NCBI GenBank assembly: GCA_937877295.1 | Contig: CALFIV010000254.1 | Location: 1-5,390 of the forward strand | DNA length: 5,390 bases | Direction of reading: 5' to 3' | Origin: an uncultured Clostridia bacterium | Lineage (GTDB): Bacteria; Bacillota_A; Clostridia; Christensenellales; CAG-138 | Part shown: positions 1 through 4,983 of the stretch, in pieces | How positions within the stretch are numbered: the first letter of the stretch is position 1 | How the letters are laid out: the number at the start of each line of letters is the position of its first letter | The notes under the pieces: generated by a model | Database searches by the model: none | Seen by the model: the letters and a program-made list of their open reading frames with translations, nothing else | What the model was told of the DNA's origin: nothing | Made by a program: the position numbers and the translations under genes

Positions 1-625
1 GCGGGCGAACCTGATTCCAGCGGCGCAGCACCTCAGAAGCGCCGTGCTTCTGCATCCGGTAATCGGCAACATACGCCTCGGCCGCGGCCTGCGTCCTGAT
101 ATCCGCCTCGCTCCATGTCTGCGCGACGGAAAGCATATAGTTGGTCGAAACGCGCTTGCCCTTTTGTTCGATACAATAGGAGACGAGCGCCAGCACAGCG
201 CCCTCTTCAAGTCCATAGAGCTCGATGCAGTCATACATCGCCTTCATTTCACGAAGCTCCAGCGTGCGCGGCGCAAGCAGCGCGTGTACGGATTCGATGA
301 AACGGCGATACTTCTGCGGCGTCGTGCCGGTCACGGCGGGCTGTTCGGTCAAAAGGTACTCCACCGAAAGCGGATCGTCCCCGAGAATGCGCACTAGGCC
401 CTTCGCCTGCCAGTAGACGAACGCACAGCGCACCTGCGATTCATTGAGCCCCAGAGCTTCGCCGAGATCGGCGTCGTTCAGGGACAAATGATAGCATTGC
501 ATCAGCCCGTAGAGGTATACCTTCACAAACATGCCGTCCGCATCGGGCATGTAGTGCAGAAAAAACTGATTGTCAACCGGCGTCATTTCGCGCCGCGCCG
601 CATCCGGCGAAAAACGGATATTCAT
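1..625 (-). CDS. DnaD-like replication initiation protein, N-terminal 208 residues (3' end off window)
   Basis: Read leftward from the ATG at 625-623, the frame stays open to the window edge and gives 208 residues. The N-terminal part (about 14-95) contains TPVDNQFFLHYMPDADG followed by VKVYLYGL, which resembles the winged-helix N-terminal region of clostridial DnaD proteins. Residues about 115-190 look like the helical DnaD/DnaB_2 domain, including the Y-x(6)-W signature in NYMLSVAQTW and a following amphipathic helix. In this family the N-terminal domain oligomerises and the C-terminal domain binds DNA during helicase loading at replication initiation or restart. The protein probably continues, since many clostridial homologues exceed 300 residues and may carry a second DnaD domain. 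The start is chosen because residues before TPVDN are usual in homologues. It has no SD; a TATAAT box ends 6 nt before the ATG. Family recognition is from memory of motifs, not a search. Confidence 0.8.
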   Translation of the reverse strand, partial: MNIRFSPDAARREMTPVDNQFFLHYMPDADGMFVKVYLYGLMQCYHLSLNDADLGEALGLNESQVRCAFVYWQAKGLVRILGDDPLSVEYLLTEQPAVTGTTPQKYRRFIESVHALLAPRTLELREMKAMYDCIELYGLEEGAVLALVSYCIEQKGKRVSTNYMLSVAQTWSEADIRTQAAAEAYVADYRMQKHGASEVLRRWNQVRP

Positions 626-661
626 ACTCGTATTATAGCACGGCAAAGACGCGGATTGCAA
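626..661 (-). promoter_or_regulatory. Sigma-A-type promoter of the DnaD-like gene, predicted leaderless
   Basis: On the minus strand there is a TTGCAA -35 (661-656), an 18-nt spacer and a TATAAT -10 (637-632). The -10 is preceded by TGC, making an extended -10 (TGCTATAAT). Exactly six bases separate TATAAT from the ATG, so the usual start site falls on the A of the ATG at 625. No SD-like sequence precedes the ATG. The boxes are seen directly; the leaderless reading is inferred from spacing. Confidence 0.72.
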
Positions 662-673
662 CGAAAAGTACAC

Positions 674-705
674 TTTTGGGTACGACCAAAAATAGCTGGT
701 ATTTT
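674..705. repeat. Two overlapping inverted repeats between divergent promoters, candidate operator
   Basis: Two perfect 6-bp inverted repeats share bases. TTTTGG (674-679) pairs with CCAAAA (686-691) across 6 nt. AAAATA (689-694) pairs with TATTTT (700-705) across 5 nt. They lie between the -35 box of the leftward gene and the -10 of the rightward gene, and the second repeat overlaps the likely spoIID -35 region. If both transcripts start at their ATGs, this DNA is not transcribed, which favours a protein-binding site over an RNA structure. The binding protein is unknown. Confidence 0.4.
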
Positions 706-732
706 CCGTGCAAAACCGCTATACTATGAACC
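697..732 (+). promoter_or_regulatory. Promoter of spoIID, possible sigma-E type, predicted leaderless or nearly so
   Basis: TATACT at 720-725 is a good -10 and lies 7 nt before the ATG at 733, placing the start site at about 732-733. No convincing sigma-A -35 is present; TGGTAT (697-702) is the best at 17 nt. Read instead as a mother-cell sigma-E promoter, GTATTTT (699-705) has a 14-nt spacer to TATACTAT (720-727). This is a partial match to the ATATT / CATACAAT-type consensus and suits a spoIID gene. The sigma-factor assignment is inference. Confidence 0.5.
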
Positions 733-1869
733 ATGAAGAAGACGACATGGAAGATCAATCGAATCCGGCTCATATGGATGCTCGCACTGCTGCTGGCGCT
801 TTTGATCGTGCTGTTCCTGTTCCTCCGCGCGATCCTGACGCCCGCGTGCGACAACAAGGCGGGAGAGACCGAGACCGCCACGCAGGAGCCGATTCGCACG
901 CCCTCGCCGACCCTGCTCGATCTGTATGCGTATTTTGACTGGGACGAAACGACGACGGACATCCTTGTCTACGATCATCGGGCGGACAAGCTGATCACGA
1001 TGAATCTGGAGGAATACATCGTCGGCGTCGTATCGGCGGAAATGCCGGTTGCGTACGATCTCGAAGCGCTCAAAGCGCAGGCGGTCGCTTCACGCACCTA
1101 CACGCTCTACAGCATGGCGCACGGCGGCTGCCATTCCAATCCAGAAGCGGACGTCTGTACCAACAGCTCGTGCTGTCAGGCGTTCATGACCCATGCGCGG
1201 ATGCAGGAGCGGTGGGGCGACGCCTATGCGTCCAACTACAACCGCATCGCCGAAGCTGTCATGCATACGGCGGGCGAGGTCATCACCTACAAGGGCAAGC
1301 TGTGCGACGCGCTCTACCATGCGGCGTCCGGCGGTCGCACCGAGGATTCGGAAAACGTCTATGCCAATGCGCTTCCGTATCTGCGCGGCGTCGAAAGCCC
1401 GTATGAAGATCCGGACCGTGCCGAAGATGTGGAGATCGGGATCTCCAGACTCGTGGAGCTGATTGCAGCAAAGTATCCGGAAAGCGGCGTCACCGAAGAC
1501 AACGCAAAGAACGAGATTGAGATCAAATCCACCTTTTTGAGCGGGCGCGTGGAAAAGCTGCGTCTCGGCAAGACGGAGATCACCGGCAAGCAGGCGCGAA
1601 GCCTTTTCGATCTGCGCAGCGCAATGTTCACGATCACATGGTCGAACGACGGGATCGTCTTCCATACCAAGGGTTACGGACACGGCGTGGGACTCTCGCA
1701 AAACGGGGCGAACGGCATGGCGAAGCACGGTTCTACCTACGAGGAGATTCTGCATCATTTTTACCGGGATGTGGAGATCATGGTGTACGGCTCGGAGGGA
1801 TTGCCGAAGATCACGCAGGAGACGGCCGACCCGAATGATGCGGTGCTCGACCTGACGCCGGAGGAATAG
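733..1869 (+). CDS. spoIID: Stage II sporulation protein D, membrane-anchored lytic transglycosylase
   Basis: The 378-residue protein has a basic N-terminus, one membrane segment (about 14-34), a linker, and a SpoIID/LytB domain from about residue 76 to 352. The core signature is LEEYIVGVVSAEMP, where Glu103 aligns with the catalytic glutamate of SpoIID, followed by ALKAQAVASRTYTLY. The Cys/His cluster at 133-148 (C133, H134, C142, C147, C148) is the clostridial-type loop reported to bind zinc. YHAASGGRTEDSENV (195-209) and GYGHGVGLSQNGA (314-326) are further hallmarks. In the family, SpoIID cleaves denuded peptidoglycan strands at the engulfing septum, working with SpoIIP and SpoIIM; neither partner is in the window. 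The start at 733 gives the usual charged-then-hydrophobic anchor. There is no SD, and the next in-frame ATG (codon 16, at 778) has none either. Related SpoIID/LytB proteins exist outside sporulation, but the domain match and cysteine loop favour true SpoIID. Confidence 0.92.
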   Translation: MKKTTWKINRIRLIWMLALLLALLIVLFLFLRAILTPACDNKAGETETATQEPIRTPSPTLLDLYAYFDWDETTTDILVYDHRADKLITMNLEEYIVGVVSAEMPVAYDLEALKAQAVASRTYTLYSMAHGGCHSNPEADVCTNSSCCQAFMTHARMQERWGDAYASNYNRIAEAVMHTAGEVITYKGKLCDALYHAASGGRTEDSENVYANALPYLRGVESPYEDPDRAEDVEIGISRLVELIAAKYPESGVTEDNAKNEIEIKSTFLSGRVEKLRLGKTEITGKQARSLFDLRSAMFTITWSNDGIVFHTKGYGHGVGLSQNGANGMAKHGSTYEEILHHFYRDVEIMVYGSEGLPKITQETADPNDAVLDLTPEE

Positions 1870-1871
1870 CG

Positions 1872-2549
1872 ATGGAACGCTGGGAATGGCTGATCGGTGA
1901 AACGACCGGGATCTGGCAGGACGCAGCGCTCGGCTGCTTTACGGAGGATTCGGTTCGGCTCGCACACTTTCTGCGCATGAGGGAAAACGACGCCGTGATG
2001 GATCTCGGCACGGGAAACGGCGTGCTGTGTCTCTATGCGCAGGCACTGTACGGCGGAAGGTTTACGGGGATCGATACGGATGCGGCGCAGATCGCGCTCG
2101 CAAGAAAAAGCGCCGCGCAAAACGGTCAGTCGATCGACTTCCGTGTGCTGCCGGTCGAAGAAGCACCGGACACGTTCGGCCACGGCACGTTCACGCGTGT
2201 ACTCATGAATCCGCCGTACTTTACGCAGGGCGACGAAGGCCGGCGTGCGCTGGCGCGGCATGCGGACGGGCAGCTTTTGGACCGCTGGTGTAAAGCGGCG
2301 TTTCTGCTGCTGAACAACGGCGGCACGCTGACGCTGTGCTATCCTGCAGAGCGGCTTGCAGCACTCTTTCGGACACTCGATGCAAACCGGCTTGCACCCA
2401 AAAGAACGGAGCTTTTGCTGACGCGCAGCCGCGCGCGGCTTGCGCTGGTCGAGGCAAAGAAGCTTGGCGCGGACGGGCTTATTCTGACCGTACAGCCCGA
2501 CCGGAACGGCCCAAAACCGCCGACCGGGCGAAACGGGATTGCGATCTGA
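1872..2549 (+). CDS. TrmN6/YfiC-family SAM-dependent adenine-N6 methyltransferase (tRNA modification likely)
   Basis: The 225-residue class I methyltransferase has motif I DLGTGNG (44-50), an acidic ribose-binding residue Asp68 in GIDTD, and the catalytic NPPY motif (113-116) typical of N6-adenine methylases. The N-terminus (GIWQDAALGCFTEDSVRLAHF) and the C-terminal pattern (LAPKRTELLLTRSR, then ALVEAKKLGADGL) match the COG4123 family. Its E. coli member, TrmN6 (YfiC), methylates A37 of tRNA-Val. The tRNA substrate here is inference from the family. The start follows the spoIID stop by 2 bp, and the SD GGAGG (1860-1864) lies within the last spoIID codons, so the two genes are almost certainly co-transcribed and translationally coupled. 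In Bacilli the relative yabB usually sits beside yazA and rsmI; being in a spoIID unit is less common. Length is near the normal 230-250. A terminator follows directly. Confidence 0.85.
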   Translation: MERWEWLIGETTGIWQDAALGCFTEDSVRLAHFLRMRENDAVMDLGTGNGVLCLYAQALYGGRFTGIDTDAAQIALARKSAAQNGQSIDFRVLPVEEAPDTFGHGTFTRVLMNPPYFTQGDEGRRALARHADGQLLDRWCKAAFLLLNNGGTLTLCYPAERLAALFRTLDANRLAPKRTELLLTRSRARLALVEAKKLGADGLILTVQPDRNGPKPPTGRNGIAI

Positions 2550-2553
2550 CGGA

Positions 2554-2575
2554 AACTGCCTGCGGGCAGTTTTTT
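2554..2575 (+). terminator. Rho-independent terminator of the spoIID operon
   Basis: A 7-bp stem, AACTGCC (2554-2560) with GGCAGTT (2565-2571), closes a TGCG tetraloop. It is followed by a run of six T (2570-2575, the first two in the stem). It begins 5 nt after the methyltransferase stop codon. Confidence 0.88.
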
Positions 2576-2624
2576 CGTTCACGGAATCGTTACAAATGCG
2601 CCGACACCCGTCAAATCCACCCAC

Positions 2625-2653
2625 TTGTTTCCGCGCGTGGCTGCGCGTATCGT
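2625..2653 (+). promoter_or_regulatory. Possible weak promoter of the Spo0A-domain gene
   Basis: TTGTTT (2625-2630), a 17-nt spacer and TATCGT (2648-2653) would give a leader of about 20 nt before the ATG at 2681. Both boxes are imperfect. The spacer holds a direct repeat GCGCGT (2633-2638 and 2643-2648) at a 10-bp period, which could be chance in GC-rich DNA. A promoter is expected in this 131-bp gap because the preceding operon ends in a strong terminator. Confidence 0.3.
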
Positions 2654-2680
2654 AGAGGCGAAGGGGAACAAGGGGGAAAT

Positions 2681-3070
2681 ATGGAACAATACCGCTTTGC
2701 GGCGTACGCATCGGCACGGCGCATTCGGGACGCGCACCGGCAAGCAGGAGAGCTTCTGTTTCAGCTCGGTGTTACGCCGCACACGACAGGCTTCGACATC
2801 CTGCGCGACGGCGCAAGACTCATTGCGGACAGCGACCGCAACCGCCATCTCAAAATGACGGAGGAACTGTATCCGGCGATCGGTGCAATCTATTGTCAAA
2901 GCGGCAGCGGCATTGAGCACGCCGTACGTGACGCCGTCCGCACGGCATGGCAGCGGGAAGACGCCGAACGACCTGTAATCTGTACCGGATCCGGCACGCC
3001 GGGCAACGCCGCGCTCTTGTATGCTCTTGCGGAGCAGATTCGCATCTGCAAGGCCCGGACAGACTGTTGA
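2681..3070 (+). CDS. Stand-alone Spo0A C-terminal DNA-binding domain protein
   Basis: The 129-residue protein lines up over nearly its whole length with the effector domain of the sporulation master regulator Spo0A, but has no phosphoacceptor receiver domain. Recognisable stretches are ELLFQLGVTPHTTGFDILRD (about 24-43), the YPAIGAIY turn, the recognition helix SGSGIEHAVRDAVRTAW (74-90), and a C-terminal PGNAALLYALAEQIRI helix (107-122) matching the end of Spo0A. Against B. subtilis Spo0A (from memory), Glu213 and Arg217 are kept (E79, R83), while Arg214 is His80 and His218 is Asp84, so the DNA target may differ from the 0A box. Without a receiver it cannot be switched by the usual phosphorelay; it may bind constitutively, be controlled by its level, or pair with Spo0A. 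The ATG at 2681 is preceded by AGGGGG (2671-2676) with a short 4-nt spacer. The frame extends upstream but only over the methyltransferase gene and terminator. It is monocistronic. The role is unknown. Confidence 0.82.
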   Translation: MEQYRFAAYASARRIRDAHRQAGELLFQLGVTPHTTGFDILRDGARLIADSDRNRHLKMTEELYPAIGAIYCQSGSGIEHAVRDAVRTAWQREDAERPVICTGSGTPGNAALLYALAEQIRICKARTDC

Positions 3071-3130
3071 GGACGGGATCGGAAGCCGGCGAGCGAAGGA
3101 CGGGAAATCATCGGAAAATTTGCGGTAAAA

Positions 3131-3160
3131 AAGAGAAAGGGCGCATCCTCGCCCTTTCTT
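3131..3160 (-). terminator. Intrinsic terminator of the plsC-kinase operon, possibly bidirectional
   Basis: An 11-bp stem (3133-3143 with 3150-3160, the outermost pair a G-T) closes a 6-nt loop. On the minus strand the hairpin is followed by a CTTTTTT-type tract (complement of 3126-3132), making a strong terminator for the leftward operon ending at 3202. On the plus strand the hairpin is the same but the T-tract is short and broken (TTTCTT, partly in the stem). It may therefore serve the convergent Spo0A-domain gene less efficiently. Confidence 0.83.
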
Positions 3161-3201
3161 CACGGTGGCTTCCCTGAATGCCTCGCCGTGATCGGCAACC
3201 T

Positions 3202-4056
3202 TTATTTGGCGGCCTTTACGGTGTAGGTCGTCACGTTCTTGATCGTCTCGCCGTCGATCTGCAGCGCGGCGGGCTTACTGAATGTGACCGTCACTTCGCG
3301 GCCGGAGAAGACCTTGATCATCTCGGTATGCTTGACGTGTTCGCCCTTGAAGATGGAGGGGAAGACGATCAGCGCTTTGAGCTTGCCGCAGTTGTGGTAG
3401 ACAAGCGTGGAAACGGTATCGGGTTTTTTGCGGTCCTGCTCCGGGGTGGGGATCATGCCGCCGCCGTAGTAGCGGCCGAACATCGTCGGCGCAAGCCAGA
3501 CACGTTTGAAGGTTTCGCTCTTGCCGTCGACCGTGACCGTCGCTTCGCAGGGTTTATAATGGAACAGCAGCCCCTTGATGGCAATGCCGGTGTAGTTGAT
3601 CGGCTTGTCGGTCGTTGCGCGCAGCTCGTCGCCGACCTCGCAGCAGTATCCGTCGATGCCGAAGCCGACGCCGTTGATGAAACGGTACGTTCTGCCGTTC
3701 ACGGTGACCGTCGGCAGGTTGACAAGGTATTCGTTGATTGCAAACGGTTCGGCGTCCGCGGGCTTTTGAAGATCGTTCATGAAATCGTTGCCGCTTCCAG
3801 CAGCATAGAACAGAATCTCGTTTTGGGGCTGATAGCCGTCCAGATCATTGACAAAGTGGTTCAGCGTGCCGTCGCCGCCGCAGAGAATGACGCGGTCGTC
3901 CTTTGCAAGCGCATCCAGAAATGCCGGAAGATTGCCCATCTCGGTGACGTTGCGGAAAAACAGTTCCTCGTTCGGATACAGCGCCTTGAGCTTGTTCGCA
4001 GTCTCTTCACCGCGGCCGTTGCCCGCCTGGGGATTGTACAGTACGTAGAATGCCAT
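3202..4056 (-). CDS. Diacylglycerol kinase-family lipid kinase (DgkB/YegS type)
   Basis: The 284-residue protein has the DAGK catalytic fold signatures in order: NPQAGNGRG (8-16) for nucleotide binding, GGDGTLN (60-66), GSGNDF (87-92), the GGGMIPTP segment (198-205) and the C-terminal QIDGE (266-270). The glutamate of QIDGE corresponds to the catalytic base position of DgkB. Soluble DgkB phosphorylates diacylglycerol to phosphatidic acid at the membrane face, recycling DAG released during lipoteichoic acid synthesis; YegS-type relatives use other lipids. Which lipid is used here cannot be decided from sequence. No membrane segment is evident, and the length is normal. The ATG lies 2 nt after the plsC stop, with SD AAGGAAG (complement of 4062-4068) inside the last plsC codons, so the genes form a coupled operon. 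The operon ends at the hairpin at 3131-3160. Confidence 0.9.
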   Translation of the reverse strand: MAFYVLYNPQAGNGRGEETANKLKALYPNEELFFRNVTEMGNLPAFLDALAKDDRVILCGGDGTLNHFVNDLDGYQPQNEILFYAAGSGNDFMNDLQKPADAEPFAINEYLVNLPTVTVNGRTYRFINGVGFGIDGYCCEVGDELRATTDKPINYTGIAIKGLLFHYKPCEATVTVDGKSETFKRVWLAPTMFGRYYGGGMIPTPEQDRKKPDTVSTLVYHNCGKLKALIVFPSIFKGEHVKHTEMIKVFSGREVTVTFSKPAALQIDGETIKNVTTYTVKAAK

Positions 4057-4058
4057 AG

Positions 4059-4889
4059 TTACTTCCTTTCATTTCGATTGATATATGCTTCCATCTGCGC
4101 ATGCACCGTATCGGAGATCTCGGTGGTCCGCAAATTTGCAATCTGTTCGCAGGGAATAACGTCGAGCACCTTGAAGGTGACGTCCGTATGCCTGAGCAGG
4201 AATCGGTGCGCAACGTCCTCGGTATGCTCGGTGACCGCAACGACGATCGGCGCGTTTGCGCGCTTTGCCATGGAGAACGCGCCTGCGCGAAACGGCAGAA
4301 GCGTCGCGTCAGTCTTGTTGCGCGTGCCTTCCGGATAGACGGCGACCGAGGTCTGCTCGTCTTTCAGGATTTCGATGGCGCGCATGATCGTTTTGAAGCC
4401 CTCGCGGTTATCCTCACGGTTGAGCGAAAGGAAGCCGCTCATGTGCGCAAAGCTGCCGGCAAGCGGGATCTTGAAGATCGAGGGCTTGCAGATATAGACA
4501 AGCTCCGTGCCCTTGAACGCCTGCACCGCCGCAAACGGATCGAAATTGGACTTGTGGTTTGCCACCAGCAGAAACGGCTTGGTGCGGTCAACCTGCTCGA
4601 CGCCTTCCGCATGCACGCGTACGCGGCCGAGCAGCAGAATGAAGCGCATGACCTCCGCGATCATCCAACGGTAGCCGTGGTGCACGCGCGTGACGGGCTT
4701 TTTCTTGTCGATACAAAACGACCACAGAAGCAGGCCGAAGAAGAACAGCAGCGTCAGCACGACAAACGCGCCGGCAAACAGCAGCAGCGCGCGCAGGGCA
4801 AACCACCATGCGGCGCAAAGGCCGAACGCCCACGACAGCAGCGCGCTTGCGCACGCGCTCAAAAACAAGATGATGATCAAAATTGTCAT
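4059..4889 (-). CDS. plsC: 1-acyl-sn-glycerol-3-phosphate acyltransferase (PlsC family)
   Basis: The 276-residue protein has two hydrophobic N-terminal segments (about 1-27 and 30-59) followed by a PlsC domain (about 85-245). The signature motifs are NHKSNFD (111-117, catalytic His112 and Asp117), GFLSLNR (152-158), PEGTR (186-190) and APIVVAV (213-219). The family adds an acyl chain to lysophosphatidic acid, forming phosphatidic acid for phospholipid synthesis at the cytoplasmic membrane. The start is placed at 4889-4887, not the in-frame ATG at 4937. The latter lies in the -35 box of the promoter, whereas 4889 has SD GAGG about 8 nt upstream and falls after the predicted start site. It is the first gene of a two-gene operon with the lipid kinase. 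Related acyltransferases of other specificity (lysophospholipid type) cannot be excluded. Confidence 0.9.
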   Translation of the reverse strand: MTILIIILFLSACASALLSWAFGLCAAWWFALRALLLFAGAFVVLTLLFFFGLLLWSFCIDKKKPVTRVHHGYRWMIAEVMRFILLLGRVRVHAEGVEQVDRTKPFLLVANHKSNFDPFAAVQAFKGTELVYICKPSIFKIPLAGSFAHMSGFLSLNREDNREGFKTIMRAIEILKDEQTSVAVYPEGTRNKTDATLLPFRAGAFSMAKRANAPIVVAVTEHTEDVAHRFLLRHTDVTFKVLDVIPCEQIANLRTTEISDTVHAQMEAYINRNERK

Positions 4890-4901
4890 ACGGTTAACCT
4901 C

Positions 4902-4937
4902 AACGTTTATTATATCGCTATCCGACAAAAATTTCAA
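4902..4937 (-). promoter_or_regulatory. Near-consensus sigma-A promoter of the plsC-kinase operon
   Basis: On the minus strand TTGAAA (4937-4932), a 17-nt spacer and TATAAT (4914-4909) put the start site near 4902. This leaves a short leader that contains the SD GAGG. The box spacing is optimal, and the promoter decides the plsC start. The spacer contains TTTTTGTCGGA (complement of 4921-4931), one base from a Spo0A-box-like TTTTTGTCGAA. Confidence 0.85.
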
Positions 4938-4940
4938 TAT

Positions 4941-4968
4941 AAAAAGAAGAGCCGCGTTTGCGACTCTT
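4941..4968 (-). terminator. Intrinsic terminator after the partial upstream gene
   Basis: On the minus strand AAGAGTCGC (4968-4960) pairs with GCGGCTCTT (4955-4947), nine pairs including one G-U, across an AAAC loop. A CTTTTT tract follows. It sits between the stop at 4984 and the plsC promoter -35 (from 4937), insulating the two transcription units. Confidence 0.8.
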
Positions 4969-4983
4969 GTGTCTTTGGCTGCT

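Noticed and set aside
1090..1758. 222-codon minus-strand frame inside spoIID
   Set aside because: It is fully antisense to the conserved SpoIID domain, with no promoter, SD or recognisable motif.
2632..2648. GC-rich hairpin and direct repeat GCGCGT upstream of the Spo0A-domain gene
   Set aside because: It is short, simple GC alternation in GC-rich DNA with no flanking T-tract and no riboswitch-like architecture, so not called as a separate element.
2336..2680. Upstream extension of the Spo0A-domain frame to 2336
   Set aside because: The extension overlaps the methyltransferase gene out of frame and crosses its terminator. The SD and ATG at 2681 begin exactly where Spo0A-like homology starts.
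1761..2717. 318-codon minus-strand frame across the methyltransferase and the following gap
   Set aside because: It is antisense to a clear methyltransferase gene and reads through a terminator hairpin. Its arginine- and cysteine-rich composition is typical of a shadow frame.
2792..2798. Perfect Spo0A-box core (TTCGACA, reverse of TGTCGAA) inside the Spo0A-domain gene
   Set aside because: A 7-base site is expected about once in a window this size, and this one is within coding sequence encoding ordinary conserved residues, far from any promoter.
3178..4338. 386-codon open frame on the plus strand opposite the lipid kinase and plsC
   Set aside because: It lies antisense to two genes with complete catalytic motifs, crosses their junction, and reads as low-information sequence. 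It is a typical shadow frame in GC-rich coding DNA with no recognisable domain or SD.
4890..4937. Upstream ATG at 4937 as the plsC start
   Set aside because: This ATG lies within the -35 box of the only good promoter, so it would not be in the mRNA. The ATG at 4889 has an SD and begins the hydrophobic N-terminus.
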